Shown here piece after piece: positions 7,707 to 15,513 of a DNA stretch of 42,969 nucleotides. Each line of letters starts with the position of its first letter. Position 1 is the stretch's first letter. The DNA comes from Anaerolineales bacterium (GTDB taxonomy: Bacteria > Chloroflexota > Anaerolineae > Anaerolineales > Villigracilaceae), in NCBI GenBank assembly GCA_016789365.1, contig JAEURH010000018.1:1-42969 (forward strand), in the 5' to 3' direction. The translations under genes were made by a program, and so were the position numbers. The notes under the pieces are model-generated. The model made no database searches. It saw only the letters and a list, made by a program, of their open reading frames with translations, and was not told the DNA's origin.

Positions 7707-9605
7707 ATGCAGAAAAAAATCAATGATTTTTCAATTACCGTTGGCACAAAAAATGGTTCGGGAAGTTCCACAGCCAACAACACAATTTTGAGAGCGATTT
7801 TCAAAATGGGCATTCCAGTTTCAGGAAAAAATTTATTTCCATCCAACATTCAAGGTTTGCCAACATGGTACACGATTCGAGTTAACAAAGATGGATTTAT
7901 TGCGCGACAAGAATCGAACGACATTGTGATTGCGATTAACCCCGATTCATTTGCCAAAGACTTGGCATCTGTTTCGGCGGGTGGAGCATTTTTCTACGCT
8001 GACGATATTAAATTTGGAATCAATCGTACAGATATTGCTATTTATCCTTTGCCAATTAAGAGTCTTGTCCGCGCTGATACGAGCATCCCAAGTGATTTTC
8101 GTGATTTGGTCGGCAACATGATTTATGTTGGCGCGTTGGCTTACATGATTAACATGGATTTGGAAACGATACACACTGCTTTAAGTTTTCACTTCAAAGG
8201 AAAACAAAAACCAATTGATATGAACTTCAATATGGTTAAAGTTGGCGCAGATTATGCAAAAAATAATTTTGAAAAGAAAGACCCATTTTATTTAGAGCCA
8301 ATGGATGCGACGAAAGATTTAATCATGACCGATGGCAACACCGCCGCGGCAATTGGTTCAATTTTTGGTGGTATTCAATTTGCGGCTTGGTATCCAATTA
8401 CACCTGCTTCATCATTAGCCGAAGCCGTGATTGATTATCTGCCGATGCTCCGTAAGCGTGAAGATGGCAAGAAAACATACGCAGTCATTCAAGCCGAAGA
8501 TGAACTCGCCGCGTTAGGCATGGCGATTGGTGCAGGTTGGGCTGGCTTACGCGCCATGACTTCATCTTCGGGACCTGGCATTTCTTTGATGACTGAATTT
8601 GCAGGCTTAGCCTATTATGCCGAAGTGCCTGTTGTGATTTGGGATATTCAACGCATCGGACCTAGCACCGGCTTGCCGACTCGTACCTCACAAGCGGATT
8701 TAACCTTTGTCTATTCAATCGGTCATGGTGATACACAAACCATTATTCTTTTGCCCGGTACATTAGATGAATGTTTTGAATTCGGTTGGAAATCATTTGA
8801 TATTGCTGAACGTTTGCAAACACCTGTATTTGTATTAAGTGATTTAGATATTGGCATGAATCAATGGATGAGCAAACCCTTCCAATATCCTGATGTTCCG
8901 ATGGATAGAGGAAAAGTTTTGTGGGAAAAAGATTTGGAAGAATTAAAAGGTAACTGGGGACGTTACCTTGACAAAGACGGTGATGGTATCCCCTATCGAA
9001 CGATTCCGGGCAATAAACATCCAACTAGTGCTTATTTCACACGCGGAACAGGGCATGATGAATATGCAAGATATACCGAAGATTCTGATGTTTACATCCG
9101 CAACATGGAACGGTTGAAGAAAAAATTTGAAAGTGCAAAAAACTTTATGCCTAAGCCTGTCTTGAGAGAAGTCAAAGGTGCGGATATTGGTATTTTGGCT
9201 TTCGGTTCAACTGAAAATGCAATTCTCGAAGCACAGCATTTATTGGATAAAGAAAATGGAACCAAATCTGATTTCTTGCGTTTGCGTGCGCTTCCATTTA
9301 CAGATGAAGTAACGAAGTTTATTGAAACGCATGAACAAATTATGGTTGTGGAACAAAATCGTGATGGGCAAATGTATAAAATTTTGTTGGCGGAATATCC
9401 ACAGTTTGCGATGAAGTTTAAGTCTGTGGCATTTCATGATGGTTTGCCTGCTTCTGCAACTTGGGTTCGTGACGGAATTCTTGAAAAGTATTCAGCAAGC
9501 AGTGAGCAGAAGGCAGTAAGTGCAAAGAAAAAAGCGTCAGTTAAGAAAAATGCTAAGGTTGCAAAACCAAGTTCAAAGTCAAAGAAAGAAGCGAAGAAGA
9601 AATAA
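7707..9605 (+). CDS. korA: 2-oxoacid:ferredoxin oxidoreductase, fused gamma-alpha subunit
   Basis: With KorB it oxidatively decarboxylates a 2-oxoacid (most likely 2-oxoglutarate) to acyl-CoA and reduced ferredoxin. Residues 1-185 are the gamma domain (VGTKNGSGSSTANN..., AINPDSFAKDLASVSAGGAFFYAD). The alpha domain follows, with WYPITPASSLAEA near 228, SSSGPGISLMTEFAGLAYYAE near 286, and QRIGPSTGLPTRTSQADL. The start ATG at 7707 is chosen because AAAGAGG lies just upstream and the longer frame runs into a palindromic repeat. The last 35 residues or so are an unusual Lys/Ala/Ser tail (AKKKASVKKNAKVAKPSSKS...) beyond the normal family end. Confidence 0.93.
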   Translation: MQKKINDFSITVGTKNGSGSSTANNTILRAIFKMGIPVSGKNLFPSNIQGLPTWYTIRVNKDGFIARQESNDIVIAINPDSFAKDLASVSAGGAFFYADDIKFGINRTDIAIYPLPIKSLVRADTSIPSDFRDLVGNMIYVGALAYMINMDLETIHTALSFHFKGKQKPIDMNFNMVKVGADYAKNNFEKKDPFYLEPMDATKDLIMTDGNTAAAIGSIFGGIQFAAWYPITPASSLAEAVIDYLPMLRKREDGKKTYAVIQAEDELAALGMAIGAGWAGLRAMTSSSGPGISLMTEFAGLAYYAEVPVVIWDIQRIGPSTGLPTRTSQADLTFVYSIGHGDTQTIILLPGTLDECFEFGWKSFDIAERLQTPVFVLSDLDIGMNQWMSKPFQYPDVPMDRGKVLWEKDLEELKGNWGRYLDKDGDGIPYRTIPGNKHPTSAYFTRGTGHDEYARYTEDSDVYIRNMERLKKKFESAKNFMPKPVLREVKGADIGILAFGSTENAILEAQHLLDKENGTKSDFLRLRALPFTDEVTKFIETHEQIMVVEQNRDGQMYKILLAEYPQFAMKFKSVAFHDGLPASATWVRDGILEKYSASSEQKAVSAKKKASVKKNAKVAKPSSKSKKEAKKK

Positions 9606-9610
9606 CTATC

Positions 9611-9692
9611 ATGTCGTTGCGAGCGAAGCAATCTTCTACTTATTAACTAGAAGATTGCTTCGGACAAAGAGCAAGAGCGTCCTCGCAATGAC
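9611..9692. repeat. REP-like palindromic element, family A, in the korA-korB spacer
   Basis: Outer arms ATGTCGTTGCGAG and CTCGCAATGAC. The inner stem is a perfect 14-bp inverted repeat, GAAGCAATCTTCTA (9625-9638) with TAGAAGATTGCTTC (9648-9661). It fills the 105-nt gap between two genes that must be made in equal amounts. Confidence 0.85.
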
Positions 9693-9710
9693 CTATTAAA
9701 GGAGAAAATT

Positions 9711-10775
9711 ATGGTAACTGAAACTACTCTTCCTATGGCTGGCACGCCTTCCAATTTGAATCGCGCTGGTTTAGCAAAAAATGATTATCGCGGCAACCCA
9801 ACGACTTTGTGCCAAGGTTGTGGGCATAACTCGATTTCAAATCAAATCATCACGGCATTATATGAAATGGATATTGTGCCAGAAGATGTTTTGAAATTCA
9901 GTGGTATCGGGTGTTCATCTAAATCGCCAACATATTTTTTGAATCGCACGTTTGGATTCAATAGTTTGCATGGTCGTATGCCTTCGATTGCGACAGGCGC
10001 ATTGTTTGCAACACCCAACATGCGTGGCATTGCAGTATCTGGTGATGGTGATACAGCCAGCATTGGCATGGGGCAATTCAAACATGTGATGCGCCGCAAT
10101 GTAAACATGGTTTATATTATTGAAAATAATGGTGTGTATGGACTCACCAAAGGACAATTTTCTGCTACTGCTGAAAAAGGTTTGCAATTAAAAAAGCAAG
10201 GTGAAAACCCATACATGCCTGTTGATATTTGTATGGAAGCGATTATTTCCAATGCAAGTTTTGTAGCACGTTCATTTGCAGGTAACCCGAAACAAGTGAA
10301 AGAATTGCTCAAAGCCGCGCTTTCGCACAAAGGCATTGCCGTATTGGATATTATTAGTCCATGTGTTACTTTCAATGACGGAGCCACTGCTTATCACTCG
10401 TATGCGTGGGGCAAAGAACATGAACAACCTTTGCATGAAATTTCTTATATTCCGCCGCGCAATGAAATTATGTTGGAACGTGAAATGGAAGCGGGTGAAA
10501 TTCGTGAAGTTGCATTGCATGATGGTTCGCATGTCATTTTGAAAAACCTCGAACATGGCTACGACCCCACCAACAAAGAAGAAGCCTTGCGAATTTCAAA
10601 CGAAGCCGCGCAAAATAATTGGTTGTTAACTGGTTTAATTTACGTCAACCCTGAAAAGCCTACACTCACTGAAACTTATAACTTGCTCGATACAATTCCG
10701 CTCAATCGCTTAACCGAAGCGGATTTACGACCCGATAAAGCCGTGCTTGAAAAAGTTAATTCGTTGATGTTTTAG
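9711..10775 (+). CDS. korB: 2-oxoacid:ferredoxin oxidoreductase, beta subunit (TPP and Fe-S)
   Basis: 354 aa. Carries thiamine diphosphate and one [4Fe-4S] cluster. The four cluster cysteines are visible at residues 34 and 37 (CQGCGHNS), 68 (GIGCSSKSP) and 218 (SPCVTFND). The TPP motif is GDGDTASIGMGQ (from about 111) with IENNGVYGLTKGQFSAT further on. There is no separate delta (2x4Fe-4S) subunit in the window, so this is the two-subunit KorAB type, as in oxygen-tolerant 2-oxoglutarate:ferredoxin oxidoreductases; electrons go directly to ferredoxin. AAAGGAG precedes the ATG. A double-stem element follows the stop. Confidence 0.95.
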   Translation: MVTETTLPMAGTPSNLNRAGLAKNDYRGNPTTLCQGCGHNSISNQIITALYEMDIVPEDVLKFSGIGCSSKSPTYFLNRTFGFNSLHGRMPSIATGALFATPNMRGIAVSGDGDTASIGMGQFKHVMRRNVNMVYIIENNGVYGLTKGQFSATAEKGLQLKKQGENPYMPVDICMEAIISNASFVARSFAGNPKQVKELLKAALSHKGIAVLDIISPCVTFNDGATAYHSYAWGKEHEQPLHEISYIPPRNEIMLEREMEAGEIREVALHDGSHVILKNLEHGYDPTNKEEALRISNEAAQNNWLLTGLIYVNPEKPTLTETYNLLDTIPLNRLTEADLRPDKAVLEKVNSLMF

Positions 10776-10792
10776 ACCTCACCCAAAGAATT

Positions 10793-10860
10793 AATCCGCA
10801 GATTAAAAGATTGCGCAGATAGAAAATAAAAATCTGTGCAATCAGCGAAATCTGCGGATT
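10793..10860. repeat. Double-stem palindromic element after korB
   Basis: The outer stem is perfect, AATCCGCAGATT (10793-10804) with AATCTGCGGATT (10849-10860). The inner stem pairs GATTGCGCAGAT (10809-10820) with ATCTGTGCAATC (10832-10843), with one G-T pair. A T6 run follows at 10862-10867, so on the plus strand it could also terminate korAB transcription. Confidence 0.75.
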
Positions 10861-10872
10861 GTTTTTTGAAAG

Positions 10873-10878
10873 TATAAT
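10873..10878 (+). promoter_or_regulatory. -10 box (TATAAT) 9 nt before arfB
   Basis: A perfect TATAAT ends 9 nt before the ATG at 10888, predicting a transcript that starts 2-3 nt upstream of the start codon. Confidence 0.5.
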
Positions 10879-10887
10879 TTTTGGGAA

Positions 10888-11289
10888 ATGAAAAATCTTG
10901 ATTCAGAAATTCAATTGGAATATATCCGTGCTTCGGGACCAGGCGGGCAAAATGTAAATAAAGTTGCCACAGCCGTTCAACTGCGCTTCGACATTTTCCA
11001 TTCTCCCAACCTCTCTTCAGATACTAAGGGACGCTTGATTCTGTTAGCAGGAAAACGAGTCAATGCGGATGGCGTTCTGATTCTCGAATCGAAACGCTTC
11101 CGCACCCAAGAACAAAATCGCGAAGATGCAATTGCAAAATTTTATGAGTTGATTCAAAAAGCAAGCGTGAAACCAAAAGTTCGTAAGCAGACGAAAGCAA
11201 CAAAGGCATCGAAAGAGAAAAGATTGAAGGCGAAAAAGAGAGATAGTGAGATTAAGAAGTTGAGAGGGAAGGTAGGTGGGAATTGGTAA
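10888..11289 (+). CDS. arfB: Alternative ribosome-rescue factor / peptidyl-tRNA hydrolase ArfB
   Basis: 133 aa, the usual ArfB (YaeJ) size. It releases nascent chains from ribosomes stalled without a stop codon. The catalytic loop IRASGPGGQNVNKV carries GGQ at residues 19-21, followed by the domain core QLRFD...SKRFRTQEQNREDAI. The C-terminal 40 residues are strongly basic (KPKVRKQTKATKASKEKRLKAKKRD), as expected for the tail that fills the empty mRNA channel. Peptide release factors RF1/RF2 are excluded by size and by the lack of a codon-recognition domain. Together with smpB the window carries two independent rescue systems. Confidence 0.93.
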   Translation: MKNLDSEIQLEYIRASGPGGQNVNKVATAVQLRFDIFHSPNLSSDTKGRLILLAGKRVNADGVLILESKRFRTQEQNREDAIAKFYELIQKASVKPKVRKQTKATKASKEKRLKAKKRDSEIKKLRGKVGGNW

Positions 11290-11396
11290 TTGATAAGTGT
11301 GGCTGTATAATCATGTATATAATAGTTGTATAGAATCATTCGGTATAGACACTAAATGAAAAAACACAAATTTCGCCAATTCAAAAAGGTTCTCTA

Positions 11397-11723
11397 ATGG
11401 AATCCAAAGATAAAGATACATTCCAAGGTCTTTTCGGGTTAGATAGTGCATCTAAAGAAGTTAAGTTTTTTATCTGGCTAGCTTGTCTGATTTTCGCTAC
11501 TTATTTTGCTATTTTTGGTTATTATCGTGTGTACATGATAGGCAATTTCTTTATAATACTCTCAATCATCAGCCCAATTTTTACTGCAATAGCAATTTCT
11601 CGCCTGGCTGGTTTATCATGGCAATATTCACTTCTACTTTTGATATTTGTGCCAATATTGCTGATTTTAGCTTTCTTTATACAAATTTTCTTGTTCATAC
11701 TCTCTGGTGGGGCAAATGCTTAA
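11397..11723 (+). CDS. Small membrane protein, unknown function
   Basis: 108 aa. An acidic/polar N-terminus (MESKDKDTFQGLFGLDSASKEV) precedes three hydrophobic helices at about residues 25-45, 50-70 and 78-103. It ends shortly after the last helix. The C-terminal helices (Ile/Phe/Leu-rich) resemble Yip1-like or small holin-like domains without any diagnostic motif. A weak AAAGG site lies 9-13 nt before the ATG. It sits 23 nt before the next gene, so the two may be co-transcribed. Confidence 0.6.
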   Translation: MESKDKDTFQGLFGLDSASKEVKFFIWLACLIFATYFAIFGYYRVYMIGNFFIILSIISPIFTAIAISRLAGLSWQYSLLLLIFVPILLILAFFIQIFLFILSGGANA

Positions 11724-11746
11724 AGTAACTAAATCCGAAATAAACT

Positions 11747-12346
11747 ATGCAATTTTCAAAATCTTTACCTTTTAGTATTGCAAACCTAAACAAAGACCTA
11801 TTTCGAGTATTGCTGATTTTAGTAATCGGGATTGGAGGTCAAATTGTTGTATTAAATCCTGTTGAAATATTAGCACCTAAACATCCTATGATTTCAACAC
11901 AGGACTGGTTAGGTAGTCGTGAAGTCTCAAAATTAAAATTTTCGAGAAGCTGGCAATGGGAGAAACGCGTACTTACGATTCGATTACGAACTGTAGAATA
12001 TACCTCTGGGCATACAGGCGTAGAAATTTGGCAGAGGTCTGTTTGGTACGCAAACCCCGAATATGCTGTTCAATCTTTTGAAAGACGTGACAGCGGACAA
12101 TTTGCCAGTTTTGCTAAACAACAACCCGTTATGATAACTCCTGCCCAAGAAGGTAAGCCAGCGTCAGTTCTTTATTGCCATGAATATAATACGCATGGTT
12201 TGAAGTGTACATATTTTACTTATTTAGGGCATTGGTATACTGAGGTTTGGTTCTCAGGCGGCGGTGAAGATAATTATCCTTTAGATTCAGAAATGCAAAA
12301 AATTATTGAGATAGTAGACCAACTCTTAATATCTGCGAATGAGTAG
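11747..12346 (+). CDS. Membrane-anchored extracytoplasmic protein, unknown
   Basis: 199 aa with one N-terminal hydrophobic helix (about residues 18-38, LFRVLLILVIGIGGQIVVL). The rest is soluble and probably outside the membrane. Aromatic-rich beta segments dominate (SRSWQWEKRVLTIRLRTVEY, GVEIWQRSVWYANPEYAVQSF, GHWYTEVWFSGGGEDNY). Two Cys residues (SVLYCHEYNTHGLKCTYF) could form a disulfide. The layout recalls EpsI-type or DUF3485-like proteins but I do not recognise the family. No clear ribosome binding site is visible. Confidence 0.6.
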   Translation: MQFSKSLPFSIANLNKDLFRVLLILVIGIGGQIVVLNPVEILAPKHPMISTQDWLGSREVSKLKFSRSWQWEKRVLTIRLRTVEYTSGHTGVEIWQRSVWYANPEYAVQSFERRDSGQFASFAKQQPVMITPAQEGKPASVLYCHEYNTHGLKCTYFTYLGHWYTEVWFSGGGEDNYPLDSEMQKIIEIVDQLLISANE

Positions 12347-12362
12347 CAATGATAAACTTCTA

Positions 12363-12474
12363 AAACTTTTTGTAAGATAATCCGTAAAGAAAGCATTATC
12401 TTAACAAGGAACTTTTCAATGAATAATATTCTTATCATGAATATGGGGAAATTGATATTCTAAAAATAGAAGAA
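12363..12474 (+). pseudogene. Decayed copy of an MDR oxidoreductase gene start and its leader
   Basis: This 112-bp stretch aligns end to end with 13881-13997, the leader and first 19 codons of the intact MDR gene. The leader block AAGCATTATCTTAACAAGGA differs from its partner by one base in 20. The coding part (12432-12474) matches 35 of 43 bases. The copied frame meets TAA after 14 codons and then TAG, and homology stops before the next gene. It is a remnant of a duplicated or related gene whose body is gone, leaving a promoter-like leader 24 nt ahead of the cyclase-like gene. Confidence 0.7.
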
Positions 12475-12497
12475 TCGTCAATGGAGAATAGAAAACT

Positions 12498-13475
12498 ATG
12501 GCTCATTCACCTAAACAACAAAATTATCAACCAAACCAATTAGTGATAGACTGGTTGCTTGATTCTGACCCATCTATTCGCTGGCAAGTAATGCAAGATT
12601 TAATGGACGCGCCTGCTGATGAAGTTGCGGTTGAACGTGCAAAAGTCGCTACCGAAGGTTGGGGAGCGCAACTGCTTGCTTTACAAGGAAATGATGGCAA
12701 ATGGGCAGGCACAGCATGGAATCACGGTTGGAACTCGACAATGCATGTATTATGGCTTTTGTATCATCTAGGGCTTGACCCTGCAAGCGCAAAAGCACAG
12801 CAAGCATTAAGGCTCGTCAGTGATTATGTAACGTGGAAAGATTCAGGTCCGCCAGAGTGTGATAACAACTTATTTTTCACTGGCGAAATAGAGCCATGTA
12901 TCAATGGTCAAGTGGCGACAGCAGGCGCATACTTCGGTCAAGATGTTAGTGGCATCATTAAGAGATTGCTCCATGAGCAGTTACCAGATGGCGGTTGGAA
13001 TTGCGAAGCGGAAAACGGCTCAACGCGTTCATCGTTCAACACGACAATCTGCGTGTTAGAAGCGTTATTAGAATACGAAAAAACAAACGGAGAAAATAAA
13101 GAAGTAACTGCGGCACGTCTGCGCGGACAAGAATACATTCTTGAACGCTATCTTTTCAAGCGCAAGTCAACAGGTGAGGTGATTGAAAAAGACCGCAAAG
13201 GCGGAAATGCGTGGGCAAATTTTGCTTTCCCAACTTGGTGGCGATATGACATCTTGCGTGGGCTTGAGTATATGCGTAATGCGGACGTCATTCCTGATGA
13301 GCGAATAGCAGATGCGATTGAAGTAGTCATGTCAAAATGTAATAGTGATGGAAAATGGCTTCTTGATGTGCAATACTCAGGTGTTATGCCAATTGAAATA
13401 AACGAAGGCGAAGGCAAACCAAGTCGCTGGAATACGTTGCGTGCGTTACGAGTGTTGAAATGGTATTCAGCATGA
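12498..13475 (+). CDS. Squalene-cyclase-like alpha/alpha-toroid protein
   Basis: 325 aa, all helical, with repeats like those of prenyltransferase/squalene-hopene cyclase folds: LLALQGNDGKWAGTAWNHGWNSTMHVLWLLYHLG, then LPDGGWNCEAENGSTRSSFNTTICVLEALLEYE, then NSDGKWLLDVQY. The catalytic DxDD of class II cyclases is absent and the length is about half that of a true cyclase. A different role, or binding only, is therefore more likely than terpene cyclisation. There is no signal peptide. The leader is the remnant of an MDR gene. The next gene starts 14 nt after its stop. Confidence 0.7.
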   Translation: MAHSPKQQNYQPNQLVIDWLLDSDPSIRWQVMQDLMDAPADEVAVERAKVATEGWGAQLLALQGNDGKWAGTAWNHGWNSTMHVLWLLYHLGLDPASAKAQQALRLVSDYVTWKDSGPPECDNNLFFTGEIEPCINGQVATAGAYFGQDVSGIIKRLLHEQLPDGGWNCEAENGSTRSSFNTTICVLEALLEYEKTNGENKEVTAARLRGQEYILERYLFKRKSTGEVIEKDRKGGNAWANFAFPTWWRYDILRGLEYMRNADVIPDERIADAIEVVMSKCNSDGKWLLDVQYSGVMPIEINEGEGKPSRWNTLRALRVLKWYSA

Positions 13476-13488
13476 GGAGTTGTTTGGT

Positions 13489-13860
13489 ATGAGAATCAAA
13501 AAAGTTAAAACCAGTTCTCTCGTCATTGGGCTAATAATAGGGTTTGTATTTTCTATCTTTATCGGCATCACTGGTATTTCTAGGGGACTTGGTTCAATAT
13601 ATCCAAATCTAAATCTGATTGCAAAACCTCTTGTCTGCCCAAATCAAGAAATGACTTATGCGCAAAATATCTCTGAAATTGGCAGTGACACCTATTGGTC
13701 TGCAACATGGTTTTGTGGTGAAACAGAAATCGAAAATGTTTTCCTATATGCTGGTTCAATTTATGGATTGGTATTATTTTTGGGGTTATTAGTTATCACT
13801 TATGCTTATTGGTATTCAAGTATTGGCCCCGCGAAGAACGATGGCTTGCATTTATGGTGA
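13489..13860 (+). CDS. Small two-helix membrane protein, unknown
   Basis: 123 aa. Helix one is at residues 11-31 (SLVIGLIIGFVFSIFIGITGI) and helix two at about 87-109 (LYAGSIYGLVLFLGLLVITYAYW). The roughly 55-residue loop between them has two cysteines (LVCPNQEM, TWFCGETE) and is probably outside the membrane, where they could form a disulfide. The ATG at 13489 is chosen because GAGGAG ends 8 nt upstream; a TTG further up overlaps that site. Likely co-transcribed with the toroid protein. Confidence 0.6.
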   Translation: MRIKKVKTSSLVIGLIIGFVFSIFIGITGISRGLGSIYPNLNLIAKPLVCPNQEMTYAQNISEIGSDTYWSATWFCGETEIENVFLYAGSIYGLVLFLGLLVITYAYWYSSIGPAKNDGLHLW

Positions 13861-13940
13861 ATTGATTTACATTTTCACTGAAACTTTTTGTTAGAGAAAG
13901 CGTATAAGGAAGCATTATCTTAAGAAGGAGATTTACTTAA

Positions 13941-14909
13941 ATGAAGGCGTTTGTTTATCATGAGTATGGAACACCTGATGTTCTAAAATTAGAAGAAATA
14001 CAAAAACCAAGCCCAAAAGATGATGAAATTTTAGTCAAAGTTCGTGCGGTTTCGCTCAATAAAGCGGATGCTTATTTTTTGAAGGGCGAGCCTTTTATGC
14101 TCCGCTTTGAGGCTGGGCTTCAAAGACCGCAGAGAACAATTTTAGGGGCAGATATATCAGGAATAGTCGAAGCGGTTGGCAAGAATGTAAAACAATTCAA
14201 AATTGGGGATGAAGTGTTTGCAGATTTATCCTCCAGCGGTTTGGGCGGGTTGGCAGAATATGTATCCGCTAAAGAAAATGCTTTTGTGCATAAACCAACT
14301 ACCATGTCACATGAAGAGGCGGCGGCTGTTCCGATGGCGGCAGTCACGGCGTTGCAAAGTCTAAAAAAGGGAAATATCAAAGCGGGGCAAAAAGTGTTAA
14401 TCAATGGCGCTTCGGGCGGCGTGGGGACGTTTGCTTTACAAATTGCAAAATCTTTTGGTACAGAAGTGACGGCGGTGTGCAGTACAAAACACCTTGAAAA
14501 TGCACGCGCGCTCGGCGCAGACCATGTAATTGATTACACCAAAGAAAATTTTACAAAAAATGGAAAGCAGTATGATTTGATTTTGGCAACGAATGGCTAT
14601 CACTCGTTAGCAGACTATAAACGCACGTTAACTGAAAATGGTGTGTATGTTTGCAGTGGCGGCACGATGAAACAAATTTTTGCTTCTCTTCTTTTGGGAA
14701 GTGTAGCCACTATGGGTTCTCAAAAGAAAATTACAAACTTAACTGCAAAGCCAAGTCAAAATGACTTAATGGCTGTTAAAAACTTGATAGAAAATAAAAA
14801 AGTAAAATCGTTGATTGATAAAATTTATCCGTTTGAACAAACACCTGATGCGTTTCGTCATTTAGTGCAAGGTCATGCAAGCGGAAAGATAGTGATTACG
14901 GTTTTGTAA
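13941..14909 (+). CDS. NAD(P)-dependent MDR oxidoreductase (quinone-reductase-like)
   Basis: 322 aa, the size of zinc-free quinone oxidoreductases of the medium-chain dehydrogenase/reductase superfamily. An N-terminal GroES-like domain (MKAFVYHEYGTPDVLKLEE, GADISGIVEAVGKNVKQFKIGDEVFA) is followed by the Rossmann motif INGASGGVGTFALQIAKSFG (about 154-173) and GADHVIDYTKENF. The Cys/His ligands of the zinc alcohol dehydrogenases are missing, so NAD(P)H-dependent reduction of quinones or enones is likely. AAGGAG lies 8 nt before the ATG. Its leader is duplicated at 12363-12474. Confidence 0.88.
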   Translation: MKAFVYHEYGTPDVLKLEEIQKPSPKDDEILVKVRAVSLNKADAYFLKGEPFMLRFEAGLQRPQRTILGADISGIVEAVGKNVKQFKIGDEVFADLSSSGLGGLAEYVSAKENAFVHKPTTMSHEEAAAVPMAAVTALQSLKKGNIKAGQKVLINGASGGVGTFALQIAKSFGTEVTAVCSTKHLENARALGADHVIDYTKENFTKNGKQYDLILATNGYHSLADYKRTLTENGVYVCSGGTMKQIFASLLLGSVATMGSQKKITNLTAKPSQNDLMAVKNLIENKKVKSLIDKIYPFEQTPDAFRHLVQGHASGKIVITVL

Positions 14910-14922
14910 ACGTTTCTACCAG

Positions 14923-14969
14923 AGATGAACAAAGATAAACGAAGATATAGAGTTTATCTTTGTTCATCT
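14923..14969. repeat. Perfect 18-bp inverted repeat after the MDR gene
   Basis: AGATGAACAAAGATAAAC (14923-14940) is complementary to 14952-14969 across an 11-nt loop; flanking AGAG and CTCTG extend the symmetry with a bulge. No T-run follows, so this is a strong RNA hairpin or REP-like element rather than a textbook terminator. Confidence 0.75.
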
Positions 14970-15006
14970 CCGTGTATCTCTGACGAAATTAAAAAAGGAA
15001 TATAAA

Positions 15007-15384
15007 ATGGAAGATATACAAATCAAACTTTCAGTATTATGGATTGCCACGATGCTCACCTATTTGTTGGGCGATGTGTTAAGAATTTTTAGCGGAGATG
15101 CAAAGCCAGGCGAAATGGCAGGGCAACCCGCCACGCAGTGGATGTGGATGGTGGCGGCAGTGTTAATGTTGATACCAATTCTGATGGTGGTATTCTCTGT
15201 ATTTTTAGATTACCCCGTGAATCGTTGGGCAAACATGATTGTGGCGGCATTCTTTTTGCTGTTCAACTTAATTAGTATCCCCTCTTATCCGTCTATGTAT
15301 GATAAATTTTTGCTGGCTGTCAGTTTGGTATTTAATGGTATGGTGATTTGGCTGGCTTGGAATTGGGTTGGTGCATCTACTTAA
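15007..15384 (+). CDS. Small four-helix membrane protein (DUF6326-like)
   Basis: 125 aa with four hydrophobic segments at about 8-25, 45-65, 72-92 and 98-120. The opening MEDIQIKLSVLWIATMLTYLLGDVLRIFSGD and the proline-containing motif FNLISIPSYPSMYDKFL resemble the DUF6326 family of small integral membrane proteins found beside TetR/MarR regulators and transporters. The match is from memory and the function is unknown. AAAAAGGAA precedes the ATG. Just after its stop begins an intergenic region with two operator-like palindromes. Confidence 0.65.
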   Translation: MEDIQIKLSVLWIATMLTYLLGDVLRIFSGDAKPGEMAGQPATQWMWMVAAVLMLIPILMVVFSVFLDYPVNRWANMIVAAFFLLFNLISIPSYPSMYDKFLLAVSLVFNGMVIWLAWNWVGAST

Positions 15385-15392
15385 ACATAATA

Positions 15393-15407
15393 AAATATGA
15401 CATGTTT
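15393..15407. promoter_or_regulatory. Operator-like palindrome 1 (AAATATG-A-CATGTTT)
   Basis: A 7-1-7 inverted repeat with one mismatch, nearly identical to the perfect site at 15474-15488, 81 bp away start to start. Confidence 0.45.
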
Positions 15408-15473
15408 CTATAAAACCGTTATTAATTAAGTTTATTCCTGTTTTTAGAAGTTTAATTAACATTCGTCATAATG

Positions 15474-15504
15474 AAACATGTCATGTTTGGGATTTCGGTA
15501 TAAT
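15474..15504 (+). promoter_or_regulatory. Operator (AAACATG-T-CATGTTT) and -10 box for the EamA gene
   Basis: A perfect 7-1-7 palindrome at 15474-15488 covers the place where the -35 hexamer should be, 17 bp before TATAAT (15499-15504). The ATG at 15514 follows the -10 box by 9 nt without a ribosome binding site. Repression of the exporter by a TetR- or MarR-type dimer is the simple reading; no such regulator is encoded next to it. Confidence 0.55.
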
Positions 15505-15513
15505 CGGGGACTT

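Noticed and set aside
12498-13475. Squalene-hopene cyclase
   Set aside because: The protein has the toroid repeats but is about half the usual length and lacks the catalytic DxDD motif, so only a fold-level name is given.
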